Shown: positions 31,050 through 41,451 of the stretch, piece after piece
Position numbering within the stretch: position 1 is the first letter of the stretch
How the letters are laid out: every line of letters starts with the position of its first letter
Source of the DNA: Phaeodactylum tricornutum CCAP 1055/1
Lineage: Eukaryota; Bacillariophyta; Bacillariophyceae; Surirellales; Neidiaceae
Direction of reading: 5' to 3'
Assembly (NCBI RefSeq): GCF_000150955.2
Contig: NC_011670.1
Coordinates: 401,817-465,816, forward strand
Length of the DNA: 64,000 bases
Position numbers and translations under genes: made by a program
Notes under the pieces: generated by a model
Databases searched by the model: none
What the model saw: only the letters and a program-made list of their open reading frames with translations
What the model was told of the DNA's origin: nothing

Positions 31050-32238
31050 TTACTCGCGCGAGCCTTCCATCGCTTTGCTATCCAAGGCCATACCCATAGA
31101 ATGCAGGCCATTGTCCACGTACAGGGTAACACCGGTAACGGTTCGGGCCATGGGGCTGGTCAAAAAGAGACTGGCGTTACCGACATCGTCGCTGTACAAA
31201 TCCTGTTCGAGCGGCGCGTTGGCCTTGGAATAATCAATGGCGTATTCGATAAAGGTTTTCTGACCGGGCTCTTTGCCAATTGCGGAGGCCGCCCGGGATT
31301 TGAGAGGACCGGCGGAAATGGTGTTGACGCGAATACCCCACTTGCGACCGGCTTCGTAGGCGAGGGTGCGGGTGTCGCTTTCCAGCTGAGCCTTGGCGGA
31401 GGACATGCCACCGCCGTAACCGGGAATGACCTTTTCGGAGGCAATGTACGTCAACGAAAGCATGGCGCCGCCTTCGTTCATGATGGGGCCGAATTTTTGC
31501 AGGAGCGAGACTGCCGAGTATGCGGAGGCGGAAGAAGCAGCGAGGTATCCTTTGCGAGTCGTTTCGAGGAGGGGCTTGGTGACTTCGGGACCGTTGGCGA
31601 GGGAATGAACGAGGATATCGATTTTTCCGTAATCGGCTTCGACGGCTTTGGCTACTTCGGAAATGGTGTATCCGTCCAATCCAGCGTAACGCTTATTTTC
31701 CTTAATCTCATCCGGGACGTCGTCTGGGGCATCAAAGACGGCATCGAGGGGATACACCTTTTCGATCGTCATTAGGGAACCATCCGCGAGTGTGGAGTCC
31801 TCGTTGAACTGTCCCTTTTTCAAACCCATTTGGAAGATCTTGAGTACCGGAGGCCACGTTCCGACAATGATTGTGGCTCCTGCTTCGGCCAAAGCTTTGG
31901 CGATCGCCCAGCCGTAACCAGTGGAATCGGCAACACCAGCCACAAAGGCTACCTTGCCTTTGAGGTCGACCTGCGCTGCCATGTGCAGTTCGGTCCGACT
32001 TCTTGTTGAAGCAGAACTGAATCCGACAGCCTGACTGGTAGAAAACGAACCACGACCGACATCTAAAAGACAACAACGGTAGACGATGAGACGATACTCT
32101 GGTATCTCAGTGCAAACGATAAGATGTACCGTAGCGAAACAGTCCGATTTGATTGGCTGGACACCTACCGAGTGACGGGGCAAACGCGGAACACGACGCC
32201 GCAAGGAAGGCTACAACAATACTGATTCGGGCAATCAT
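31050..32238 (-). CDS. fabI: Enoyl-[acyl-carrier-protein] reductase (NADH), plastid
   Basis: Exon 1 (32238-32169) encodes [20 protein letters not shown] and reaches Leu23. A 106-nt GT-AG intron (32168-32063, phase 1) follows, and exon 2 is 32062-31050, giving 360 residues. Residues 1-16 are a signal peptide and SAFAP (17-21) is the plastid presequence motif, so the first exon is almost only targeting information. The mature enzyme shows the NADH site [13 protein letters not shown], the insertion typical of plant and algal FabI, and the catalytic Tyr239...Lys247 pair in YGGGMSSAK. It reduces trans-2-enoyl-ACP in the last step of each fatty-acid elongation cycle in the plastid stroma. This class is the usual target of triclosan. 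The unspliced frame upstream would give a longer N-terminus without a signal peptide, so the spliced form is preferred. Confidence 0.93.
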
Positions 32239-32977
32239 GGTAGCGATGACGAAACAAAATCAATGATGGAAGATTGTGATGGATGAAATCTTCCCCACAC
32301 CGTTTGTGCTGGAGACAGAGGGACCTGCGTCGTCTTTTTTTTTTCGGCAACGGATGCGGTATGTCGCCATCACCATCCGCACCCGCCCTGACAAGCTTTG
32401 CGAGTGACGACACGTACGTACGAGAGCCTTCTGTAGAAGTGGTACCGACCAACGTTTTACTTAGGAGTCCACTATATCCCCATCTACGTCGTCTATCGGC
32501 GGCGCGGTGCCGATCCGATCTTACAAATGTAAAAAATCTCCACTACTAGTCACAATCAAGGTCTCTGTGCTAACAACATCGAATCACGAAGGATCACGAC
32601 TGGAATGAGAACCCATCAGGCTCTTTTGTTTTTTCCCGGGCAACGAACCATGATACCATAGGTTGCCGAGGTGTGACAGTGCTGTGTGCATGATGCTGAT
32701 ACTTTGCGAGCATCCAAACATAACAAAAGGGTACGAGTAGCTTTCTCGGTATTAATCTGCCGCTGACTGTGAAGTAAAATCGTAGTACAACCGACTATTG
32801 ATGTTTTCCTTCGAACCGAACTCCCCCGGCCTTTCGCCGCCCAGAAAGGCCATTCAGAATTTCGGCCCAGGCAAACGAACCCGTTCGTGTTTATCACAGC
32901 TTCCTCGAGACTCTTGGTATTCTCATACTATACTTTTACAGACCCATTCTCCAAAGGTTGTTCGAACTTGTCGTACC
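32239..32977. promoter_or_regulatory. Divergent intergenic region between fabI and the lumen-peptide gene
   Basis: This 739-bp spacer holds both 5' flanks. A TGACTGTGAA decamer lies at 32764-32773. A T-run at 32335-32344 precedes the fabI start on the opposite strand. The downstream reading frame is open from 32798, but the ATG at 32978 is the one followed by a signal peptide. No gene is seen. Confidence 0.45.
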
Positions 32978-33358
32978 ATGAAATATGTTTCTTTTATCAT
33001 TGGGGCCACTGTTCTACTGCTGGCCACACCAGCCGGCGCTTGGACTATCACGCCTCCCACACAACAACTCCCGGATCCAGTACGGACCAGTGCGATCGCT
33101 TTCACTCGACGCGGATTCTTGAAATCGTCCGGCTCCATCGTTGCCGCGGGTATCCTTCTCGGCACGAGCAACGCTCCACCCGCGTACGCGGTGGACGAAG
33201 ATCAGAATGACAATAACAGCAAAAACGAATCAGACCCGAACGACAAAAAGGCTATGGCGCAAGTAGAAAAAGAGCGTCAACAAGCCGAAAAGGAAGCCCG
33301 CCGTCTGGCGGAAGAAACGAAAAAGAGATTGGCCGTGGGGCGGATTGGCACCATTTAA
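32978..33358 (+). CDS. Small thylakoid-lumen peptide with a three-part targeting sequence
   Basis: The protein has 126 residues from ATG 32978; upstream in-frame ATGs would hide the signal peptide. Residues 1-21 are a secretory signal ending AGAW. Residues 22-43 form a short transit region. Residues 44-71 are a twin-arginine signal: TRRGFLK, a hydrophobic core SIVAAGILLG and the cleavage site PAYA before Val72. This layout sends a folded protein through the plastid envelope and then the thylakoid Tat translocon. The mature product is only about 55 residues, acidic then Lys/Arg/Glu-helical (KERQQAEKEARRLAEETKKR), ending GRIGTI. No family was recognised. A small extrinsic photosystem subunit is an attractive inference. 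Confidence 0.75.
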   Translation: MKYVSFIIGATVLLLATPAGAWTITPPTQQLPDPVRTSAIAFTRRGFLKSSGSIVAAGILLGTSNAPPAYAVDEDQNDNNSKNESDPNDKKAMAQVEKERQQAEKEARRLAEETKKRLAVGRIGTI

Positions 33359-33498
33359 GTCAATCTTTCGGTGCTATCCGGTGCGCATTTGATGATTCAT
33401 AGAGCAACTCCAAAATTATGTACAGACAAGTCATTCATCAGCTAAATTATAATATTCCAATTTCGTTCCGCTGGCATCCATAGGCATTGGCCGAGGCG

Positions 33499-34188
33499 TT
33501 ATCCATAGTATCCCCGGGCCATGGGACCATCATCACTCAAATTCTTCATTTCCATTTCCTGCATGCGGTTCCGTACCCGATCTTTAGATTTAGCCATAGA
33601 TGCTCCGAGACGATCATAGTAAGACCATGACTGGGGGTAGGACTCGAGTGGTGCGTGACCCATCTCTCGTTTTGTGGCCTCGTGACGGGCTTCGTGTAAA
33701 CTGTGGAGCCAGCTCGAGGCCTCTTCTTTACTCCGGACAGCAAAGTACTGTTGTTTCCGCAAGGTTGTCACCGATAGTACCTGATAGCCACTAGGTAACG
33801 AGGGAAACACCAGATTATCAGCGTCTCGTGAATGTACTGCGTGTACTTCTATAGATTCTACTGGGATGGGAGAGCCTTTGGGAGAAGAACTTTTCTCATC
33901 GGAGAACTTGTAGAGATAGCTGCCCAATAAAATAAGGTGCCGCTCTTGCCAGCAAGGTCGCAAAAACGGAAGGAACTTTATAATCAGTGACTGAACGAAT
34001 CGGGGGAGAATCATGAACAAAAGCGCCGAGTGCAGCTTGAGGACGGCTCCGTGGTGTTGAGGAGATGCTCGTAGCATTTTTGGTGCCGCCAAACTCGACG
34101 ACGGTGCAGTGGGGTCTCGCACTTCTTGCTGTTGTTCCTGTTCGCGAAGCATTCCAGTGGTATTTCGCTGTCTCAAACCGTTTGCCAT
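33499..34188 (-). CDS. PH-domain protein with a hydrophobic segment
   Basis: The protein has 229 residues from ATG 34188; the frame extends upstream only from a TTG. The N-terminus is Gln/Glu-rich, followed by a hydrophobic stretch (LLFMILPRFVQSLIIKFLPFL, about residues 55-75) that may be a membrane segment or amphipathic anchor. From about residue 77 the sequence has a pleckstrin-homology pattern: CWQERHLILLGSYLYKF, then strands, and a final helix with the conserved Trp (SKEEASSWLHSLHEARHE). PH domains bind phosphoinositides or proteins at membranes. The tail is charged and ends MARGYYG. It sits among plastid-targeted genes but has no plastid signal. The PH call is by pattern and moderately secure. 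Confidence 0.65.
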   Translation of the reverse strand: MANGLRQRNTTGMLREQEQQQEVRDPTAPSSSLAAPKMLRASPQHHGAVLKLHSALLFMILPRFVQSLIIKFLPFLRPCWQERHLILLGSYLYKFSDEKSSSPKGSPIPVESIEVHAVHSRDADNLVFPSLPSGYQVLSVTTLRKQQYFAVRSKEEASSWLHSLHEARHEATKREMGHAPLESYPQSWSYYDRLGASMAKSKDRVRNRMQEMEMKNLSDDGPMARGYYG

Positions 34189-34764
34189 TGAGAGGAGCGG
34201 AGTATTGCAAACGTAAAGTCTGACTGTGAAAGTGAACAAGATGTGTGATACTACAGTAGTCCGGAAGGCACTCAATTGAGAAGAGTTTTGGGATTGCCTG
34301 CCTGACCTGTTTCCGCTTCGTCGACCAATTCTTTCGTTGTTCTTTGCGTGTGGTATGGCATGCGGTCAACCAGTGTATCAGTGCCCACTCCTTTTCGCTT
34401 CGCATGGTTGTGATGTCCGGGTTGTGTAGGTTCTTTGGAAACCCAAATTTCGTTCCATGTCAAGGCATTTGGGATTCGAAAATTGATTCACATTTGATTA
34501 AAATGCAGTACCTGGAAATTCCCTTTTACATCATTGTGTCTCTATGTATAATAACATTTTCCTGCGTCAGAGGAATCTAACTATCTCGGGCTGTTGTCCC
34601 GTTACCGCCTCACACGCCGTGCTTACATACAACACGTACTTTCGCTCGGTCGAGAAATTTTGACGGCTGTGGCTAACTCGTCGGCTGCTCACCACGAGCA
34701 ACCAACATCAATACTGTTGCTCCCCGGCAACACTAGCTGTCATCTTAACTGCTCAAGTTTCATC
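34189..34764. promoter_or_regulatory. Divergent intergenic region
   Basis: This 576-bp spacer separates the PH-domain gene (-) from the small basic plastid protein (+). TGACTGTGAA occurs at 34221-34230, 33 nt upstream of the PH-gene ATG. No gene is seen. Confidence 0.45.
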
Positions 34765-35231
34765 ATGATGTCTCGTGTAATTGCCGTCCTGGCTCTTTTA
34801 TTCCTCTCGGTTGAGGTAAGTCGATAGGAATGTGTCTACTTTCGATCGCAGCTCGAAGACGGACACGTCACAGGCTCCGTAGGGATGGGTTCTCTCGTTC
34901 CGCGTCTGTTGGTTCGCCCAGCACCAACAACACAGTCTCCTCACCCGCATGTTTTTGTTAGGCTTTCTCTCCGGTGGCGTTCTTGCCCAAGACTGCCGGT
35001 ATTTCGGCGACTCCGCTTTTTGCCTGCCGAAGTAACGCGAAAAAGGAAAAGATCAAGCGGAACCGTGAAAACATGCGCAAGTTCAAGACCACCGGACGCA
35101 AGGGAACCACCCGCAGAAAGCTATTGAAGAAAGCGCAGGCCTCCAAGGCGCGTCAAGAAGAATCAGAATTTATTTCAAAGTGCTTTATCACCGTTCCGGC
35201 TCCCAATAGCGAAGACGACTCGAAGAAATAA
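34765..35231 (+). CDS. Small basic plastid-targeted protein, two exons
   Basis: Exon 1 (34765-34815) encodes MMSRVIAVLALLFLSVE. A 146-nt GT-AG intron (34816-34961, phase 0, donor GTAAGT, acceptor TTGTTAG) follows. Exon 2 (34962-35231) begins AFSPVAFLP, for 106 residues in total. The join creates signal peptide plus A-F-S-P, a plastid presequence, which strongly supports the splice. The mature part is very basic (KKEKIKRNRENMRKFK, TTRRKLLKKAQASKA) and ends in an acidic tail, as expected for an RNA- or ribosome-associated stromal protein. I did not recognise the family; a plastid ribosomal or ribosome-assembly protein is the best guess. The second exon alone would have no proper start. Confidence 0.75.
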
Positions 35232-35491
35232 ACAAACGGTCTGCGATTCACTTTTACAGTTCGCTGTGCGTGTTCTTTCGTTGCTTACTATCCATTATTT
35301 AGCTAGTTTAGGCTCCGTGACAAAATATCTTTGGACTCAAGCGATGCGTCTTAAGGCTTCCTTCCTCGGTCTCTTTTTTGTTCATGTCGGCATATGTTCA
35401 GTACACAGCGAACAACGAATGTCGCAATAGGGTACCATTATTTAGTGCCCACGTCTAGAAAAAGACGAATTGCGTTTGCGGTGTTTATGAG

Positions 35492-36893
35492 TTACTCTTC
35501 GTCTACTCTTTGACTTACCGGACCGCTAGCAACAGGCTCCTGGTGCACGGGTCCACCTTGTCGTCGTGCGGTCTTACCCATCGGATTGGGCAAGTCTTCT
35601 GCCGCCGCCTCGTTCGGAAAGAGTTCACACTGAGCCTGCTGCATCATAAGGTGATCCACCAAGGTCAGCGCGACCATGGCTTCAACCATGGGTACGGCTC
35701 GAGGAAGGACGCATGGATCGTGTCGGCCCTTGCCGCGTAATTCAACTTCTTGTCCATCACGCGTCACCGTGCTCTGCAACAAAGGGCGAAAGAACAATTA
35801 AGTGATTGGAGCGTCAGCGAAATCAACCTCGGGGCAGTCCACTCCGACATGTTGATTGAATCTCTCAAAGTCTTACCTGTGCTTGTCCAATAGTGGAGGT
35901 TGGTTTAAAGGCAACGTGAATGACAATGTTTTCTCCGTTGCTGATTCCACCTTGGATGCCACCGGATCGGTTCGTCTTGGTGCGGGTCGCCCCGGTCTCG
36001 GGATCCACGTAGAACTCGTCGTTGTGATCCTTACCAGTCAAGAGTGTTCCGGCAAAGCCGTCTCCACTCTCAAAACCCTTGGCCGCGGGAATGGACAAGC
36101 AAGCCTTGGCCAAGTCCGCTTCCAATTTGTCAAAGACGGGAGCACCGAGTCCAGCCGGGACATTGCGCGCCACGCAGGTCACCACCCCACCAATCGAGTT
36201 CCCTGACTTGCGTATATCGTCAATCCGTGCCAACATGGTTTCCGCTGCTGCCTGATCCGGGCACCGCACCATGTTGGCGTCCACGTCCTCCATCGTGAAG
36301 GTATCGTCGTCCACGGAACAGCCAATGTCCTGCACTTTGGAAACGTACGCGAGAATCTCAATGCCGTTGTACTTGTGCAAGAGCTTACGAGCAATCGCTC
36401 CCGCCGCCACCCGTCCAATTGTTTCACGTGCACTGGAGCGTCCCCCACCGGCCACGGCCCGGACTCCGTACTTGGCGTCGTACGTGGCGTCCGCGTGCGA
36501 TGGACGGTAGGCAACCTTCATGTCGTTGTCCAAATAATCCTGCGAGCGCTGATCCTTGTTCCGCACCAGCATGGCAATAGGCGTACCGAGTGTCAAACCA
36601 TCCGGGGAAAGACCCGAGATGATCTCCACTGCGTCGGCTTCGTTCCGGGGAGTGGTGATGCGGGATTGTCCCGGACGACGGCGGTCCAGATCCATTTGAA
36701 TTTCTTCGCGCGAGACAGGAATGCGGGGAGGACAACCGTCCAAGACGACACCGACGCCGCCGCCGTGCGATTCACCCCACGTGCTGATCCGGAAGACGCG
36801 ACCGAAGGAATTTCCTGTACCCATGGTCAGAGAAAAGGCGAGCGCCGAAGGGAAGAGCGTAACGACGCCCCAGACGGAGGCTAGTATCCTCAT
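35492..36893 (-). CDS. aroC: Chorismate synthase, plastid
   Basis: Exons are 36893-35877 and 35773-35492, with a 103-nt GT-AG intron (phase 0), giving 432 residues. The signal peptide [17 protein letters not shown] plus LAFS is a plastid presequence. Signature motifs are [18 protein letters not shown] at the mature N-terminus, [27 protein letters not shown] and [14 protein letters not shown]. The C-terminal signature is completed by exon 2 ([20 protein letters not shown]). The enzyme converts 5-enolpyruvylshikimate-3-phosphate to chorismate using reduced FMN, the last common step of aromatic amino-acid synthesis, in the stroma. No flavin reductase domain is fused, so an external supply of FMNH2 is needed. 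The second exon restores the usual family length. Confidence 0.95.
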
Positions 36894-37239
36894 GTGTAGG
36901 CAAGTGTAGTCACGAATGTAATGATCGGAGAAGCGAACGTTTGCTCAATTTAGGCAGATGGATGACCTCGGAAGAGATCACGGACGTACTGCTGGTCGGA
37001 GGCGACTATCAGAAGAGAACCTGCCTACCAATCGACCGAGAGAGCGTCAACCCCATTCATGAGTTTCGTCGGTTCTCCCTGTGTCATACGAGTCACGATG
37101 TCTCCCTTTCGTGGTTTTCCGCAGAGAACATGGGTATTTACCTGTGTGCTCAGAACTAGTGAGACGGCCAGGCGAGCAAAACAAGAAGCACAGAGAACCA
37201 AATACGATATTGTGGGAAGCAGTTGGTGTTGCTAGTAGA

Positions 37240-38175
37240 CAGACCGCCTTAAATTCGGTATTTTGGACCAAAACACCGCAAACACCGCAAATAACATTTC
37301 CAAAAACACCGCAAACAAGACTGAAATAAAGCAAACAAGACTAACATATTGATTCAAATTTTCGAATCTTAAAAGACCTCTTCAGTTTTCCCCTAGCGAA
37401 AAAACCTTTTTTACTGGAGCTGTATAGTCCTTCCTTTGTCCTCTTCTCTAACATAAAGTATAGGTTTTTACAACAAGGCAGATTCAAATGTTGCCATAAA
37501 CATCCTGTGACAGTTGCAGATGGCATTGACAAAGCTGTGATTGTATACAGCACAATTGATACAGTTCTACCATCAATGGTTCCGTTTGAGCTAGCTGTAA
37601 GTGGCATGTGCCAGTTTGCTATATTTCTCATAAGAAATGAGCTCTAGACACCAGCGCAACATATAAGCAGAAGAGAGATCTTTAGACATTCATTGCCTTT
37701 CCCAGGGCCCATCAAGAGGAAGCTTTTCCCAGATAAAAATGCTTGTACTCCTCTTGTCTATGAGATTAAATGTAAGTCCTTTCTTGGATTGCTTGGCGTT
37801 AGAAAACAGACAGTCTCCTCCCTAGCAAAATTTTTACGGAGACTTTTCCTTCCGAAACACATGATCTCCTTACTGTCAGTCAGATTTATCAACAACAGCC
37901 ATAAACTGGGAGAAGGATGCAAGCCAACAGGAACTCACAGACTTCTCTCTTGAAGGAGGAGAACAGTCCGAAAGTGCTTTCCTCTCATATTAGAAAACTG
38001 CGACAACACAGTGACAAGTAAATTTTACAGTACATAGAATATACGATATCGTTGCGACATAAAGTTGTTAAGTATAATACGCTAGGGTTAAGAATACCGC
38101 AAACACCGCAAATAAAAGTCCCGATCACACCGCAAATAAGCTATTTGCGGTGTTTACCGAATTTAAGGCGGTCTG
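37240..38175. mobile_element. Non-autonomous hAT-like DNA transposon, 936 bp, with 8-bp target duplication
   Basis: Perfect 21-bp terminal inverted repeats begin CAGACCGCCTTAAATTCGG at both ends (37240-37260 and 38155-38175, inverted). They are flanked by the direct repeat CTAGTAGA at 37232-37239 and 38176-38183. Subterminal ACCGCAAA words are clustered inside both ends, as in hAT elements. The CAG terminus and 8-bp duplication also fit hAT; P or Merlin families are alternatives. No transposase is encoded: the longest inner frames (about 96 codons minus, 86 plus) show no known domain. The perfect repeats and perfect duplication suggest a fairly recent insertion. Confidence 0.8.
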
Positions 38176-38203
38176 CTAGTAGACAGTTAGCAATAGTATT
38201 GCA

Positions 38204-39000
38204 TCACTTGCTACTGACTAGAATTGGGGATTCAAATACCAAAGCCATTGTCAATGTATTGTCCATACTCCACAAGCTCTGTTGCAAACAACGGAAGGAT
38301 GCGGTGTTCATGGATGGCAAAATATAATGTGGTGTACATGGGTGCTGGCGGTGTACCCATGGTGGTACCGGTTTGATGACCCCAGAAGCTATTGCCAAAC
38401 CCGAACACATTATGTTCATGACAATGGCAAGGCCATCAAGCAAACGTCATGCCAAGCTCAAATATACCTCAACTCAAAGTATGCACAGATTTCTAAAAGG
38501 GCGTGTATTGTATCAATGTTGGTATACATCAACACTGTGTCCAAAGAGAAGCACCAAGGGGACAAGGGAAGGGCAGCATGTACACAATGGCAGTTGCAAA
38601 CATGTGTCAAGCTGCAGTAGACATATGGTAAGGCAGGTGACAGCTGTGTATCCACCCAAAGTCCAAGTCCTTGATAGAGGCTTCCACCGACAGATACAAT
38701 AGGGCGGGTTTTCCAAGAAGTCTTATGGATTTTCGCTATCAATCATTGGCCAGTTCAAGCAAGCAAACCAAGAACTTTTGGAAAGGGTTGCGGCAATTGT
38801 GAAACATTGAATTGATAAAGGAATCTGGAATGGGTCAAAGAGTGGTAATGTGATTTGAGGCAGCTGTTTCCGTTAGCTGCCAATACATTGATGTACCAGT
38901 TAAATGATCTTGAAGTGCACGTCAGATATACATCAAGCATCCTATAATAGCTTGCCCAAGGTGTTTGTCTGTTTTATATACAATCAAGGAAAGGACATCA
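38204..39000 (-). mobile_element. Decayed reverse-transcriptase element (LINE or Penelope-like)
   Basis: Minus-strand frames show pieces of a non-LTR type reverse transcriptase: KTDKHLGQAIIGCLMYI near 38922-38990, KIHKTSWKTRPIVSVGG near 38680-38740 and LDTVLMYTNIDTIHALLEI near 38470-38530. The last corresponds to palm motif A. A further fragment continues to 38204. The pattern KIHK...TRPIVS...D...YTNI is typical of Penelope-like and some LINE elements. The pieces are in different frames and no endonuclease was found, so this is an old inactive copy. The hAT-like element lies immediately downstream and probably inserted into it. Confidence 0.55.
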
Positions 39001-40817
39001 TTGAGGATTAAATTGGCAGCCAAATGCAACGGAAGTACACTTGAGGGGGTTCTGTTTTTGGAAAAACAGGCAACAAATGTGTTGATTAAAAACTGAAACG
39101 CATGCACAAAATTTGGTGGGAATATTGTGGGGAGGAGGCTCCCAGGTAAGAAAAAGTAAGTTGATGAGAAGAGACAAACTGTAAACTTACATTGGTGAAA
39201 AATCCTAAATGGTAATTGATTGGCTGAACCGTATGAAGACTGTTCTGTGCAAGACCTTCCCAAAAATTTTCAACTATAATGTTGGCTTTTGTGTTGGAAC
39301 CCCTACTCTGCAAAGGACAGCATACCTGTTTGCAATCTGGAGAGTTTTGCGTATGTGGACATCCTTGGATCCGGGAAAGCCCCTTTCCAACAAAACACAT
39401 GCTCAAATTTTGCTGTTGGCTTGGCATGCTTCTGTGGCACATGCATGCTTGTACATACAAGACTCATCCACCCTCTTTGACCTTGTGCAGGAGGAGCAGT
39501 ACCAAGAATCACAGCGGGTTTCCCCATGGAAGTCTATCCTCATTGATCAAACACAATCAGCCATTGGCATTGTTGCCCATTCTTGCATAAATCAACAGGA
39601 AACAGTTGCAAAGCAGGCAGATTGGTATTTCTAAAAGAAAGTTGCCATGGCCAATGGATTTCAATTTGCTAGGTACTATGCCATGGCCTGTTGTGCAAAG
39701 CCAAACTTGAATTTGCAGGAGCAATTTGATGCTCTGATTGGGCGTGCTATGGCAAGCAAGGCTGATAGGCTTGAAGCTTGCCATCTGAGCACACTCATTG
39801 TCAGGGATTCCGCAAAGGTGGCACCACTTGGAGTGTCGGTAGACACCATGGTTAGTCAAAAACGCATCAGGGCTGTCTGAGGTACAAATGATCTTGAGCA
39901 ACACTGTGCCAGCTGCGGCCAATTGGAGGCTGCTGGCAGCTCAAAGAAAGCTCTCTTTCAGGAGCTGTTTGAAGTGCACAGCATCTTCACAACTCAACAA
40001 AGCAGCCTTGTTGACAGAGCTAGACGCTGGGCCAGGAATTGCAGCAATACTTACTGCATTTTGAAAGATTCCATTATGAATTGCTTTGATGGAAATGCGG
40101 ATTTCTACTTTTCAAGCCTGCCAACAAAGCTTGCCATCACAAAACACACCAGCACTTGCTCAGATTGAAAGCAAATTGACAAAGAAAAAAATCTTACGCA
40201 AAAATTCATTATAAAATTCTAGAAATTGTATGGAACTTGTCATGCATCTAACTTGAGTGGTATGCACCAAAACAACCATGGGAATATACAACTGCAAAAA
40301 TCAAGGGTGGTATGCCATTGCAAAATTTGCTGCTCATATGTTCAGATTTGATGAAGATCAGAAGTAGTTATTCTGACTGTGAGTTCTGTGCATTGAAGCA
40401 ACTCAATAGAAGATCTTGAGGTGACTGTGGAATGCTTATATGGTTGGTGGTTGGTCACAAGTTAATATGAGGTCATGAAATGTTGTAAAAAGTGTGCCCA
40501 AGTGCCCCACTCAACATAATAGCACCTTCTGTCCACTATTGAGACACTGAATGTCCTTCTAGTTCTTTCCACCGTGCTTTTCCCTGGGGTGCAAATGCTT
40601 GTTTCTGATTTACTCCAGCTCTTGTCCTGTGTATGCCCTGTTTTCCTGCAGTGACCACACTTATTTTCACTTCAGAACAAGACATCACATCGTTATGTTT
40701 GCTCTTACTATGCCACTTCCAGAAGTCTAAAATAATCTGCTTAAATGTATCTATTGGGATAGTTGTGTATACTTCACTTACCTTGACTTTCACTGCCTCT
40801 TAGGCCTCTGGGGATTG

Positions 40818-41451
40818 TCAATTATAAGTGCCTTCTCTGAAGTTCATTGCACATACAGTTCTGCTTGATCTTGCCCAAACAGGTATTCTAGTACTCCAGC
40901 TCCAAATATTATAGTTCATCCTTTTCATTTTCACTGCCAAGGTACAGTCCTTAAATGAATGCTCAATACTCAAGTAATTGGATTTGATTTCTCTATGTTC
41001 AAACCTCTCACACAGTTTTATCCATGCTCTGTAGGTATCTCCCATTGGCATTTGTTCTATCACTGCATTTTCAACATACAAATAGGCAGTTGTTTTGCAC
41101 CACAGTGCCAAGTGAGCATGGGTCTGTACATTTCTCAAGAATGCTTTCTGTGCAGACTTGCCTACAGTCCCTACATTGACCTCTTCTATGTTTGCAAGGC
41201 TTTCCAGCATGAGCAGCACTTGGTAGAAGCAATGTTGTATTGCAGTCACAATTCTTGTCCCTTCCCATGTATGCCCTTTTGTCCTCATTTCCTTTGAACT
41301 TGATGGTCCAACTATTACTCACATAGTCTGTGTCCTTCTGGTCATTGGATGCCATATCACTTATGTTGTCAATTGTGAGTCTTTCTTCCTCAGATTTTTC
41401 TTCCACTTCTGCTTCTTCCTCTTTTCCAATGTTGACAAAAGATCCACTCAC
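40818..41451 (-). mobile_element. Fossil of a copia-like LTR retrotransposon (gag region)
   Basis: Two adjacent minus-strand frames resemble the gag region of Ty1/copia elements, which are the main retrotransposons of diatoms (CoDi groups). The second shows the AWxKLxxxFE-type helix found in copia gag. The element is broken several times; no integrase, reverse transcriptase or long terminal repeats could be recognised nearby. It is probably old. The family call is tentative. Confidence 0.4.

Noticed and set aside
38101-38175. CRISPR-like short repeats (ACCGCAAA words with regular spacing)
   Set aside because: They are subterminal repeats of a DNA transposon, vary in spacing, and the genome is eukaryotic.
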